This document shows positions 1 to 7,181 of a stretch of 9,414 bases of DNA, one piece after another. The translations under genes were made by a program, and so were the position numbers. Every line of letters starts with the position of its first letter. Positions within the stretch are counted from its first letter, which is position 1. The notes beneath the pieces were generated by a model, which saw only the letters and a list, made by a program, of their open reading frames with translations, was not told the DNA's origin and did not search any database. This stretch comes from Helicobacteraceae bacterium (GTDB lineage Bacteria; Campylobacterota; Campylobacteria; Campylobacterales; Sulfurimonadaceae). The DNA lies in assembly GCA_027057185.1 (NCBI GenBank), contig JALUJE010000174.1, positions 1 through 9,414 on the forward strand, read 5' to 3'.

Positions 1-2
1 TT

Positions 3-641
3 CATTTTCAGCATTATTATACACTTGAAGAAATGCATGTAAACTATGCATTTTTTTATGCGAATGAGATATTTGATGCATTTGCGTGTGAGCTTTTTTA
101 TAAGGGAAAGATCGCAACAGTACACAATCATAAGGTGGTATTTGAAGTAGAAGATACCGAGATAGCGGCTTTGGCAGCGCGTTACCATAAAGACCGGGGT
201 GAAATCGCCGTTGGATATGAGGCGTTTGCTGCAGCGATGGTAAATGCCGCGAACCAGTTTGAGTTTATGAGTTTTGATTACGGTGAAATGCAGGCGCGTC
301 CGGATTTTTCGATTCGGGTGTATCAACATCATAAAACATTTCCATTTTTTGAAGAAGATCTGCAACATTCAGAGCTCTACGGAGCATCCGACATTACTTA
401 TGATGTGACGTTTGCACATGTCAAAGATGCTTTTGAAGCAGCTGGAGCCGGTATGGTAGCATACAAGGCACAGATGACGGCGCTTATTGAGATGGGACTT
501 TTAGATCTCTTGCAGATACTGCAACAGCATGTTGATGATACGTGTTACAAGCAGGAACTGGAAAAGGCAAAATTGCTCATTATGCCTGATTTTCTGGGGG
601 AACGCTTCAAGATGATACGGTTTCGACAGTACCATCATTAG
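3..641 (+). CDS. MidA-like SAM-dependent methyltransferase, C-terminal part (5' end cut by window)
   Basis: The reading frame is open to the left edge, adding about ten codons before the first ATG at 33. That ATG is therefore probably internal and the true start lies outside the window. About 212 residues are visible. The stretch ANEIFDAF matches the NE-x-x-DA motif of the MidA/NDUFAF7 methyltransferase family (PF02636, formerly DUF185). The segment MSFDYGE followed by RVYQHH and GASDITYDVTF matches the family's later DYG, Y-x-x-H and DIT-x-V-x-F motifs. In mitochondria the homologue dimethylates an arginine of complex I subunit NDUFS2. The bacterial substrate is not established, so the role here is left open. 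The gene converges on the secretion operon, and its TAG stop overlaps the stop codon of the opposing gene, with no terminator visible between them. Family assignment is good; function is unknown. Confidence 0.82.
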   Translation, partial: HFQHYYTLEEMHVNYAFFYANEIFDAFACELFYKGKIATVHNHKVVFEVEDTEIAALAARYHKDRGEIAVGYEAFAAAMVNAANQFEFMSFDYGEMQARPDFSIRVYQHHKTFPFFEEDLQHSELYGASDITYDVTFAHVKDAFEAAGAGMVAYKAQMTALIEMGLLDLLQILQQHVDDTCYKQELEKAKLLIMPDFLGERFKMIRFRQYHH

Positions 642-3013
642 TCAGCACGGTTTGGCAGATATGAAGTGACATCATGGGAACAATAATGCGTTATAAAATC
701 TATGGTATTGAAACTGTTGCCTTTAATACTATGGAATCTGGAATAAAAAGTTTCGGCAAGCATATTACTATCTGTTGCGGGTTCTGCCGAAGCTGATAAA
801 GAAACGAGTTGTGCTCTTGAAAGTGCAAAGTATCGCATTAAATCTTCTGATGACGAGAGATGATGTTGCGAAAAGATCGATTGTAACTGAGGCTGCTGCA
901 TTTGAGTGGTAATATGCCTGAAATCTAGAACTATGGGTCTTTTAGAACCAAACATCAAGAAGTCTTTTGTAGAAATATCCATGAAACTTATGACATATTC
1001 AAAGGTATCGGTGTAGGCTCTTATGATACTTTTTAGTGTGGCGACATCTATAGTAAAAAGCGGTACCCATTGTGCATAAATACCGTTTTTGGAAAGTTTT
1101 GATTTGACAATAGTGAAAAAATCTTTATTCATAATATTAGATGCACCGCAGAGCCATGGGTGTGAGGGTTGGGAGACAATAATGTCATATAGTTTCGGTG
1201 ACATCAGCAGCGTATTTCTCGCATCATTAATGGTAATGTGCACCTGTTGATCAGTTTGAGTAGGAAGTACTCCACCATAAATGGAGCGCACGGCATCGAG
1301 GACTGAAGATTCAAGTTCGACAACGTCGATATTGTTAAGAGCATTTAGGCTCAGGGCTCTAACCGTAGTGCCGCCTCCATAACCGACTACAAAAGCATTT
1401 TTGGCATTTGGATTGAGTAATACCGGTATTTCTCCTAGTAAAAATTCATTTAACAGTAGGTTGTTTTTATTACAGATATCTACCCAAGATTCACTCATGC
1501 CATTGTTTAAAATTTTGACAATACATGGTTTGTCATCATAACTCAGGGTACTAATAATCCCTGTCTGTCCTTCTGCAATAAAATGTGTTGTTGAGGAAGA
1601 TTTTATTACTGCATTACGTTGTACAACAATATCAATCATAGAACGATAGTTAAGATGCGGCAACGTGTAACCGGCAAGTATAAACAAAAAAATGCCTCCG
1701 AACCACAGTGTAAGAATCTTTCGAGTCTGAATGTATTTTATAAATACAAAGCTACTGAGAAAAACCAATAGTGCTATGACTGTTAGTAAAGTATCTGTGG
1801 AAAAATATGGAATGATGAAAAAACCTGCTAAAAGAGAACCAAAAATTCCGGCAATAATATTGATTCCATAAGCTTTACCTATGTGTGAAGGAAGATTATT
1901 CTGATGACTAGCATAATAGTTTAATGCAGTAGGAAAAAGTACTCCAAGAAGCACTGTTGCCGGTAACAACAGTAAAAACATTAGAAAATACTTGCTCCAT
2001 CGATAGAGAAAGCTATTGACATTCCAGCTACTTAGATAGGCATACATTTCAGGGAAAAGTCCTAAGCCGACGCGAGCAGCAAGAAGCATGAGAGCAAGTA
2101 ATATAAGCCCATAAAAGAGAAGTTTTTCTGTTGAGATTCTCGTAACAATACGGGATGTGCCAAGCCATGATCCAAGGGCAAGACCAAGAAGAAACATGGT
2201 TAGGATTAATGAAAAACCGTAAATTGTATTTCCGGTATATACAATTAAAAATTTCATCCAGCCTACTTCGGTTGCCATGGCACTGAGACCGGTTACAAAA
2301 AGAACTGCTAATGCTCTATAATTCACAGGCTTTTTTGCCATGGGTATCGTCGCAGTACGATGATGTGAGAAGGTATTTCTGTTAAGATGCTTATAGAGCA
2401 ATACGCCCAGTAAAAAAACAGAGGTATTGAGTAAGGCCGCTATATAGATGGTACCGTCTAAACCAAATTGGGGAATCAATATAATACCGGTGAGTAAGGC
2501 ACCTAGAACAGAACCAGCCGTGTTAAACGCATAAAACTGTGCCAGTCTGGATCTTACGTGATGTCTTTTAGTAATGTTTAGCGCTACTAAAAGTGGAAAT
2601 GTGGTTCCTATTAGGAATGTTGGTATCAGCAGCAGCAGGGTAACAATGATAAAGCGCCAGCTTATATGGGTACTTGCCATGGGAAATGAGGCAATATAAG
2701 AATCTAAATGAAGTAAAATCGGTAATAATACAAGTGCACTTATTGCAATGAGTAGTTCAACAAAAAGATACATTTTCAATGCACTGTTATATTTTTTCAA
2801 TAGAAAATCAGCATAATAGTTTCCTGTCCCTAAGCCAAGAAAAAATGCGGCTAACACGGTACTAATAGAGATACTGGTGGAGCCTATGCTAAGACTTAAG
2901 AGTCGTACCCAAACGACTTGATATATCAGGGCGGCAGCTCCTGAGAAAAGTAAAAAAAGAGAGATAATCCATGTTGTTGATACTATATGCTTTCTTGTGC
3001 TATCAGATTTCAT
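638..3013 (-). CDS. Multi-pass membrane protein fused to a spermidine-synthase-like domain
   Basis: The 791-residue protein has two parts. Residues 12 to about 455 form roughly 12-13 hydrophobic segments. This region looks internally duplicated: the block at 24-65 (SGAAALIYQVVWVRLL, then FFLGLGTG) is echoed at 241-285 (TGLSAMATEVGWMKFL, then FLLGLALGSW). Residues 480-690 form a soluble Rossmann methyltransferase-like domain of the spermidine synthase superfamily, with a SAM-type glycine loop VGYGGGTT (543-550), an acidic strand end VVELE (564-568) and NDAR (596-599). The active-site segment reads YDIIVSQPSHPW (609-620). In E. coli SpeE the equivalent segment is SDCTDP, with catalytic Asp158 and Asp161. 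Here these positions are Gln615 and His618, so ordinary putrescine aminopropyl transfer is unlikely. Proteins of this layout are often labelled fused MFS/spermidine synthase, but their substrates are unknown. The start overlaps the regulator gene by 11 bases and lacks a clear ribosome binding site, which suggests translational coupling. It is the last gene of the secretion operon. Confidence 0.85.
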   Translation of the reverse strand: MKSDSTRKHIVSTTWIISLFLLFSGAAALIYQVVWVRLLSLSIGSTSISISTVLAAFFLGLGTGNYYADFLLKKYNSALKMYLFVELLIAISALVLLPILLHLDSYIASFPMASTHISWRFIIVTLLLLIPTFLIGTTFPLLVALNITKRHHVRSRLAQFYAFNTAGSVLGALLTGIILIPQFGLDGTIYIAALLNTSVFLLGVLLYKHLNRNTFSHHRTATIPMAKKPVNYRALAVLFVTGLSAMATEVGWMKFLIVYTGNTIYGFSLILTMFLLGLALGSWLGTSRIVTRISTEKLLFYGLILLALMLLAARVGLGLFPEMYAYLSSWNVNSFLYRWSKYFLMFLLLLPATVLLGVLFPTALNYYASHQNNLPSHIGKAYGINIIAGIFGSLLAGFFIIPYFSTDTLLTVIALLVFLSSFVFIKYIQTRKILTLWFGGIFLFILAGYTLPHLNYRSMIDIVVQRNAVIKSSSTTHFIAEGQTGIISTLSYDDKPCIVKILNNGMSESWVDICNKNNLLLNEFLLGEIPVLLNPNAKNAFVVGYGGGTTVRALSLNALNNIDVVELESSVLDAVRSIYGGVLPTQTDQQVHITINDARNTLLMSPKLYDIIVSQPSHPWLCGASNIMNKDFFTIVKSKLSKNGIYAQWVPLFTIDVATLKSIIRAYTDTFEYVISFMDISTKDFLMFGSKRPIVLDFRHITTQMQQPQLQSIFSQHHLSSSEDLMRYFALSRAQLVSLSASAEPATDSNMLAETFYSRFHSIKGNSFNTIDFITHYCSHDVTSYLPNRAD

Positions 3014-3575
3014 TTAAGTGCATTGCCAAGGAGAGTCTGTCGGTAGTTCCGGTACGTTCAAAAATGGCGCTAATATGGGCTTTGACCGTACGTTCGGTAA
3101 TACGGAGCTGCTGCGCAATTTCTTTGTTGCTCAGACCCTCCTTAATGAGCAGTGCCGTCTCTTTTTGGCGTTTTGTCAGTGTGTCAAGTATTGCAGAGCC
3201 TGTTGCGGCTTTGGTCGTATAATGCGGTGCTACTTGCGCAATGAGTTCCTGCATAAAGGAAGGAGGCAGCCAGATATTGCCTTCTTTGATGGTTATGATG
3301 GCACGTCGTAGATGTTTGGCATGCATAAAACTGTTTCCATAGCCCTTGACTCCTTGTGCCAGAAGTGATGTGCCTTCATTAAAATTAGGTGATGGAGTGA
3401 GTGCAAACAAAATAAAATTTGCGTTTATCTCAAATAGCTTCCCGACTTCAGCAGTGTCAGTGATAATGATTGCTTCTTCATTGAGTTGGGTATTGTTGCT
3501 GATATGTGTGAGTGGAATATCAATACTTTTAAGACGATTTTTTAATAGGGTATTGGTGCTGAAGAGTTGTATCAT
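3003..3575 (-). CDS. LuxR-type transcriptional regulator with a short, degenerate receiver domain
   Basis: The 190-residue protein ends in a clear LuxR/GerE helix-turn-helix (about 131-187): LTKRQKETALLIKEGLSNKE, then IAQQLRITERTVKAHISAIF. TVKAH sits in the recognition helix. The first 110 residues resemble a response-regulator receiver (GVKGYGNSFMHAKHLRRAI resembles the beta5-alpha5 region) but are shortened. No acidic pair is visible near the N-terminus, and no D-x-x-MP phosphorylation motif follows the third strand (Asp40 is the only candidate). The usual Lys of GY-x-x-K is replaced (GYGNS, 78-82). Phosphorylation control is therefore doubtful. It may act as an unphosphorylated or ligand-responsive regulator, as some CsgD-like biofilm regulators do. 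Its ATG overlaps the TGA of the HlyD gene (ATGA, 4 bases), and its own end overlaps the next gene by 11 bases, so it is made together with the exporter. It probably controls the operon or the secreted substrate gene; that is inference. Confidence 0.88.
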   Translation of the reverse strand: MIQLFSTNTLLKNRLKSIDIPLTHISNNTQLNEEAIIITDTAEVGKLFEINANFILFALTPSPNFNEGTSLLAQGVKGYGNSFMHAKHLRRAIITIKEGNIWLPPSFMQELIAQVAPHYTTKAATGSAILDTLTKRQKETALLIKEGLSNKEIAQQLRITERTVKAHISAIFERTGTTDRLSLAMHLNEI

Positions 3576-4906
3576 CGTTCTCGCAGTGCCCCCTGTTTTA
3601 CTTTTAAAATGGGTTTTAAAATAAAATCCATAACACTTTTTTTACCGGTAATAATATCGACATTGGCGACCATTCCAACAATGATTTCATAACGTTTTCC
3701 ATCTTTGAGAAGATGATTTTCATCGGTTTTAATGCGTACGAGATAGTACGTTTCACCCTCTTCATCGACAATAGTATCCGAACTAATATAAGTGACCTTT
3801 CCGGTAAGCCCACCATAAATTGCAAAGTCATAAGCGGTAAACTTGACAATGGCTTTTTGCCCCGGGTAAAGATACGCAATATCGGAAGGTTTTATTTTGG
3901 TTTCAATCAATAGTTTATCTTGAATTGGAACAATCTCAATAATATCCATTCCCGGTTGTACCACGCCATTGACGGTATTGACAAGTAGTTGTTTGATGAC
4001 GCCATTAACCGGAGAACGCACCAAAGTTCGATTGACCTGATCTTCTAGTGCCTGTCCGGATTCTAAAATACGTGCCATTTCGGCATTGACTTCATTGAGT
4101 TCTAGTTTGGCTTTGTGGCGAAATTCTAAAATACTCTCCTGCATCTTATTTTTTGCCTCTTCAATGGTAGACTGAATACGGGGAATAGAGATGGTCACGG
4201 CATCAAGATCACCTTTCATGGCGCTCTCTTGACGAGAAAGTTGTAGAAACTCCACCTTTGAAACCAGTCCGTTGGCAACCAGAGGTTTGGTGATTTTGAC
4301 TTCTTCGGCGATGAGCTCATAACTGCGTTGAAGTTGTCGCTGCTTGGAGCGTACTTCTTGTAGCTCATTTTGACGTTGTTTGATCTGCTCTTTTAAAATG
4401 TTGGTACTCTGTTGGAGTTGTTTTTTATTGATTTCAAAAAGCGCCTTTTCATGAGAAATATCATCGGAAATTTCTCGGGCAATGGTACTGTTGACAATAA
4501 AATTTTTACCGGTGGCTTCAGCTTCTAGGCGGATGGATTTGGCCCGAAGTTCATTGTAACGGAGCTGATTTTCTTCGAAAGAGCTTGCAAATTTTGTATC
4601 GTCAATTTTAATCAGTACCTGTCCTTTATCTACTTTTTCTCCCTCATCAACCAATATTTCTGAGACAATACCTCCTTCGAGATTCTGGACAATTTGAAGT
4701 TGTTTGGAGGGAATGACCTTGCCTATTCCGCGGGCAAGTTCATCAATTTCGGCAAAGTTTGCCCAGACAATAAGCCAGAAAACTGCCAGTGCCATGATCC
4801 ATAAGATCTTTTTGGAACGTTCTGTCGTTTTTTCCAAAACAGCATTGGAGAGGGATTGCATATATTGCAAATCATCTTGAGAGTAGTGGGATTTATTGTT
4901 TGCCAT
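3572..4906 (-). CDS. HlyD-family type I secretion periplasmic adaptor (membrane fusion protein)
   Basis: This 444-residue adaptor links the inner-membrane ABC transporter to the outer-membrane channel. A short cytoplasmic N-terminus is followed by one membrane segment (33-51, ILWIMALAVFWLIVWANF). The first half of a lipoyl/biotinyl-like domain follows (about 70-102, NLEGGIVSEILVDEGEKV). A long alpha-helical coiled-coil hairpin spans roughly 105-290. The second lipoyl half is at 296-327 (VRSPVNGVIKQL, GVVQPGMDIIEIVP). The C-terminal beta domain ends in GMVANVDIITGKKSVMDFIL, the typical ending of the type I HlyD family (TIGR01843). The frame also allows an ATG at 4981, but the ATG at 4906 is preferred: it has a good ribosome binding site (AAAGGTGG), overlaps the ABC gene by only 14 bases instead of 89, and gives the usual short N-terminus. 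The gene lies between the ABC transporter and the regulator, in the usual ABC-then-adaptor order. Confidence 0.94.
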   Translation of the reverse strand: MANNKSHYSQDDLQYMQSLSNAVLEKTTERSKKILWIMALAVFWLIVWANFAEIDELARGIGKVIPSKQLQIVQNLEGGIVSEILVDEGEKVDKGQVLIKIDDTKFASSFEENQLRYNELRAKSIRLEAEATGKNFIVNSTIAREISDDISHEKALFEINKKQLQQSTNILKEQIKQRQNELQEVRSKQRQLQRSYELIAEEVKITKPLVANGLVSKVEFLQLSRQESAMKGDLDAVTISIPRIQSTIEEAKNKMQESILEFRHKAKLELNEVNAEMARILESGQALEDQVNRTLVRSPVNGVIKQLLVNTVNGVVQPGMDIIEIVPIQDKLLIETKIKPSDIAYLYPGQKAIVKFTAYDFAIYGGLTGKVTYISSDTIVDEEGETYYLVRIKTDENHLLKDGKRYEIIVGMVANVDIITGKKSVMDFILKPILKVKQGALRER

Positions 4907-7046
4907 GTCCACCACCTTTGAGCGTCTGTAGGATTTTTGCTTTGGGACCGTCCATGATGACTTTGCCGCTGTCAATGACAATGAGACGATCTACTAGTGA
5001 CATAAGCGATGTTTTGTGGGTGACTACAATGGCAGTTTTGTTCTGAATCTCTTTGGAAAGTCGGGAGAGAAGCAGTTGTTCGGTTGAGCTGTCCATGGCA
5101 TTACTGGGTTCATCAAGCATAATAATAGAGGCATCATTGACAAAAGCTCTTGCAATGGTGACACTTTGCCGCTGACCACCTGAGAGTCCATATCCTTGCT
5201 CTCCAATAGGCATATCAAAACCTTTAGGATGCAGGTTGACAAACTGATCAACGAGTCCGATATGGGATGCTTTTAAAATGGCTTCATCGTGGGCATCAGG
5301 TATTTTATAGACAATATTATCACGAAGTGTACCGTGAAATAGCGTAACGTCCTGGGGGACATATGCAATCTGTTTGCGCATATCCACGGGATCAAGCTGT
5401 TGGATATCAATATCATCTATGAGCACGGTACCGCTGTCAGGTTGATAGAGATTCATAATGAGCTTTTGAATGGTAGATTTGCCCGAACCCATTTTCCCGA
5501 TAATACCGACATGTTCTCCAGGGTTAATGGTAAAGGAGACATTTTTTAGTGAGGCTTTTTCCTCATCGGGGTAGGTGAAGGTGACATCGTCAAAAACAAT
5601 TTTTCCTTCAATATTGGAACGATAAATAAAGCGCTTCTCTTCAGGACGCTCTTCGGGTAAATTCATAATATCGCTCAATTGTGCATAGGCAGTTTTGGTC
5701 TGTTCATAGTTCGCAAGTAGGGCGGCAACTTGTCCCATCGGTGAAATGGCTCGCGACGTCAAAATTACTGCAGCGATGAGACCTCCCATCGTGAGTGTCA
5801 TGTCGTCAATCATATAGACACCGACAATTAAAACACATACAGTATTGAGCTGAATAAAGAATGAGGTAAGTGTGGTTATTGAAGCCGATAATATTTTAGA
5901 TTTGAGTCCTTTATTAGCAATCTCTCCGGTGGCTTCTTCCCAGTGATATTGAGCATGACCGCTGGCACCCAAAATTTTAATGGTTTCTAAATTTACCAGA
6001 CTTTCAATAAGTACTGAGTTTTTTTGTGCTGCAGCCTGATAGGTACTCTCTACACTCCGTTGCAAGGGTTTTCGAACACTAAGACTATAGGCTAGAATCA
6101 GTAGCATTATGACAATGGGAACGGCTACAATAGCTCCGGCAATATAGTAGGTGACTGCTAAAAAGATTATGACAAAGGGAAGGTCAATAATGGTGGCCAC
6201 GGTCGATGAGGTAAAAAAGTTTCGAATGGTATCGAAATCTTTTAAGTTACTGGCAAATGAACCGACTGATTTTGGACGGGCATGCATCTTTAAATTCATG
6301 ACTTTTTCAAAAATAATGGAGGACATGATAACATCACTCTTTTTACCGGCGATTTCCAGAAAATAGGTGCGCATCAGTTTTAACACCATGTCCAGAACAT
6401 AGACGACAATAACACCGATGGCCAGTACCCACATGGTTTCAATAGCACTGTTGGGAACTACACGGTCATAGACATTCATGGTAAATAGTGGGGCCGCTAA
6501 TACAAAAAGGTTAATCATAACCGAAGCAATGAGCACATCACGATATATATCTGCAGAGCGCTTGAGCGTACCCCAAAACCAGTGTTTGTGTTCCGAGTTG
6601 TCCAGTGTTCGAACACGACTCTGCTGCGTGTATTCTTTTTTAATAAAAAAGGTGAAGCCCAAATATTTCTGTTTTAAAAAATCCAAATCGATCCACTCTT
6701 CACCATCAGGCATATCGGGAATAATAATTTTGGCACGATTGTTTTGTTTATCGAGTACCTCTAAAATACAAGCATCTTGATTGTGCAACAACAAAATGAC
6801 GGGCAATACCATTTCTGGTATATCATCAAGATCACGTTTCATCAGTTTTGAGGTGAATCCGGCACGTTTGGCAGCACGTGAAAAATTGGATTTTGACTCA
6901 TCCATAGAGAAGAGTTTTGGCATACTTTCATGATCTTTAAGGGGAAGCCCGGCTGTTAGGGATTCGGCACTGAAAGGTCGTTTGTGCAGCTTGGTAAAGA
7001 TAACGAGACACTCTAAGAGCGGGTCAAACAGGTGATCTTTTTTCAT
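4893..7046 (-). CDS. Type I secretion ABC transporter (permease/ATPase, LapB/LssB type) with degenerate C39 domain
   Basis: The 717-residue inner-membrane exporter powers type I secretion. Residues 1-140 form a C39 peptidase-like domain (DPLLECLVIFTKLHKRPFSA, then ESLTAGLPL). It lacks the usual Q-x-x-x-D-C-G-x-x-C catalytic motif, so it should bind the substrate without cleaving it, as in HlyB and LapB. About six membrane segments follow (roughly 170-430). The nucleotide-binding domain (about 480-710) is intact: Walker A GKMGSGKST (517-525), Q-loop Gln565, signature LSGGQ (621-625), Walker B IIMLDEP (641-647) and H-loop His677. The N-terminus fits the LssB family (TIGR03375), whose members often export giant RTX adhesins. 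The ATG is fixed by an in-frame stop at 7059-7061, but no good ribosome binding site is seen before it. The 3' end overlaps the adaptor gene by 14 bases. The substrate is not in the window. Confidence 0.95.
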   Translation of the reverse strand: MKKDHLFDPLLECLVIFTKLHKRPFSAESLTAGLPLKDHESMPKLFSMDESKSNFSRAAKRAGFTSKLMKRDLDDIPEMVLPVILLLHNQDACILEVLDKQNNRAKIIIPDMPDGEEWIDLDFLKQKYLGFTFFIKKEYTQQSRVRTLDNSEHKHWFWGTLKRSADIYRDVLIASVMINLFVLAAPLFTMNVYDRVVPNSAIETMWVLAIGVIVVYVLDMVLKLMRTYFLEIAGKKSDVIMSSIIFEKVMNLKMHARPKSVGSFASNLKDFDTIRNFFTSSTVATIIDLPFVIIFLAVTYYIAGAIVAVPIVIMLLILAYSLSVRKPLQRSVESTYQAAAQKNSVLIESLVNLETIKILGASGHAQYHWEEATGEIANKGLKSKILSASITTLTSFFIQLNTVCVLIVGVYMIDDMTLTMGGLIAAVILTSRAISPMGQVAALLANYEQTKTAYAQLSDIMNLPEERPEEKRFIYRSNIEGKIVFDDVTFTYPDEEKASLKNVSFTINPGEHVGIIGKMGSGKSTIQKLIMNLYQPDSGTVLIDDIDIQQLDPVDMRKQIAYVPQDVTLFHGTLRDNIVYKIPDAHDEAILKASHIGLVDQFVNLHPKGFDMPIGEQGYGLSGGQRQSVTIARAFVNDASIIMLDEPSNAMDSSTEQLLLSRLSKEIQNKTAIVVTHKTSLMSLVDRLIVIDSGKVIMDGPKAKILQTLKGGGHGKQ
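4912..4919 (-). promoter_or_regulatory. Ribosome binding site deciding the HlyD start
   Basis: On the - strand the sequence AAAGGTGG lies just before the ATG at 4906, with the AAGG core 8 bases from the start codon. It sits inside the 3' end of the ABC transporter gene. It supports the shorter HlyD start over the in-frame ATG at 4981. Confidence 0.7.
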
Positions 7047-7077
7047 AGTGATTCGTACTTAAAATAAATTTTTATTG

Positions 7078-7083
7078 ATTATA
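7078..7083 (-). promoter_or_regulatory. Possible -10 box upstream of the ABC transporter gene
   Basis: The - strand reads TATAAT about 31 bases before the ABC start codon, in an AT-rich stretch. No convincing -35 box is seen, but in Campylobacterota housekeeping promoters often lack one. If active, it would let the ABC transporter, adaptor, regulator and last gene be expressed separately from the TolC-OmpA gene. Confidence 0.35.
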
Positions 7084-7140
7084 CTTTGAGATTGCTAAGA
7101 GTTGTTTGAATATGAAGCAATTTTATAGAACAATAGTGGG

Positions 7141-7181
7141 TAAAGAGCCGCTAAAGACTCTTTAGTGTTTGCGGTTAGCGG
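7141..7181. other. Alternative hairpins at the TolC/ABC gene junction
   Basis: Several perfect inverted repeats share this stretch: CTAAAG-act-CTTTAG (7151-7165), TAAAGAG/CTCTTTA (7141-7147 with 7158-7164), and CCGCTAA/TTAGCGG (7148-7154 with 7175-7181). The last one includes the TolC stop codon. The pairings compete with each other. On the - strand the hairpins are followed by CTCTTTA, not a clean T run, so this is at best a weak terminator, an attenuator or an RNA-processing site between the two genes. Confidence 0.4.

Noticed and set aside
33..641. A complete 202-residue gene starting at the ATG at 33
   Set aside because: The frame is open upstream to the window edge, and the visible motifs belong to the middle and C-terminal part of MidA-like methyltransferases, so the gene is cut by the window.
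638..3013. Calling the last gene a polyamine biosynthesis enzyme (speE)
   Set aside because: The domain belongs to the superfamily, but both catalytic aspartates are replaced and the protein has a large membrane half, so the symbol would mislead.
3018..3624. Open frames on the + strand across the regulator gene (for example 3018-3311 and 3346-3624)
   Set aside because: They lie opposite the clear LuxR-type regulator and the end of the adaptor gene, and their translations resemble no known family. They are shadows of the real genes.
6151..6780. Open frames on the + strand inside the ABC transporter gene
   Set aside because: They are fully contained antisense to conserved transporter sequence and show no recognisable domain.
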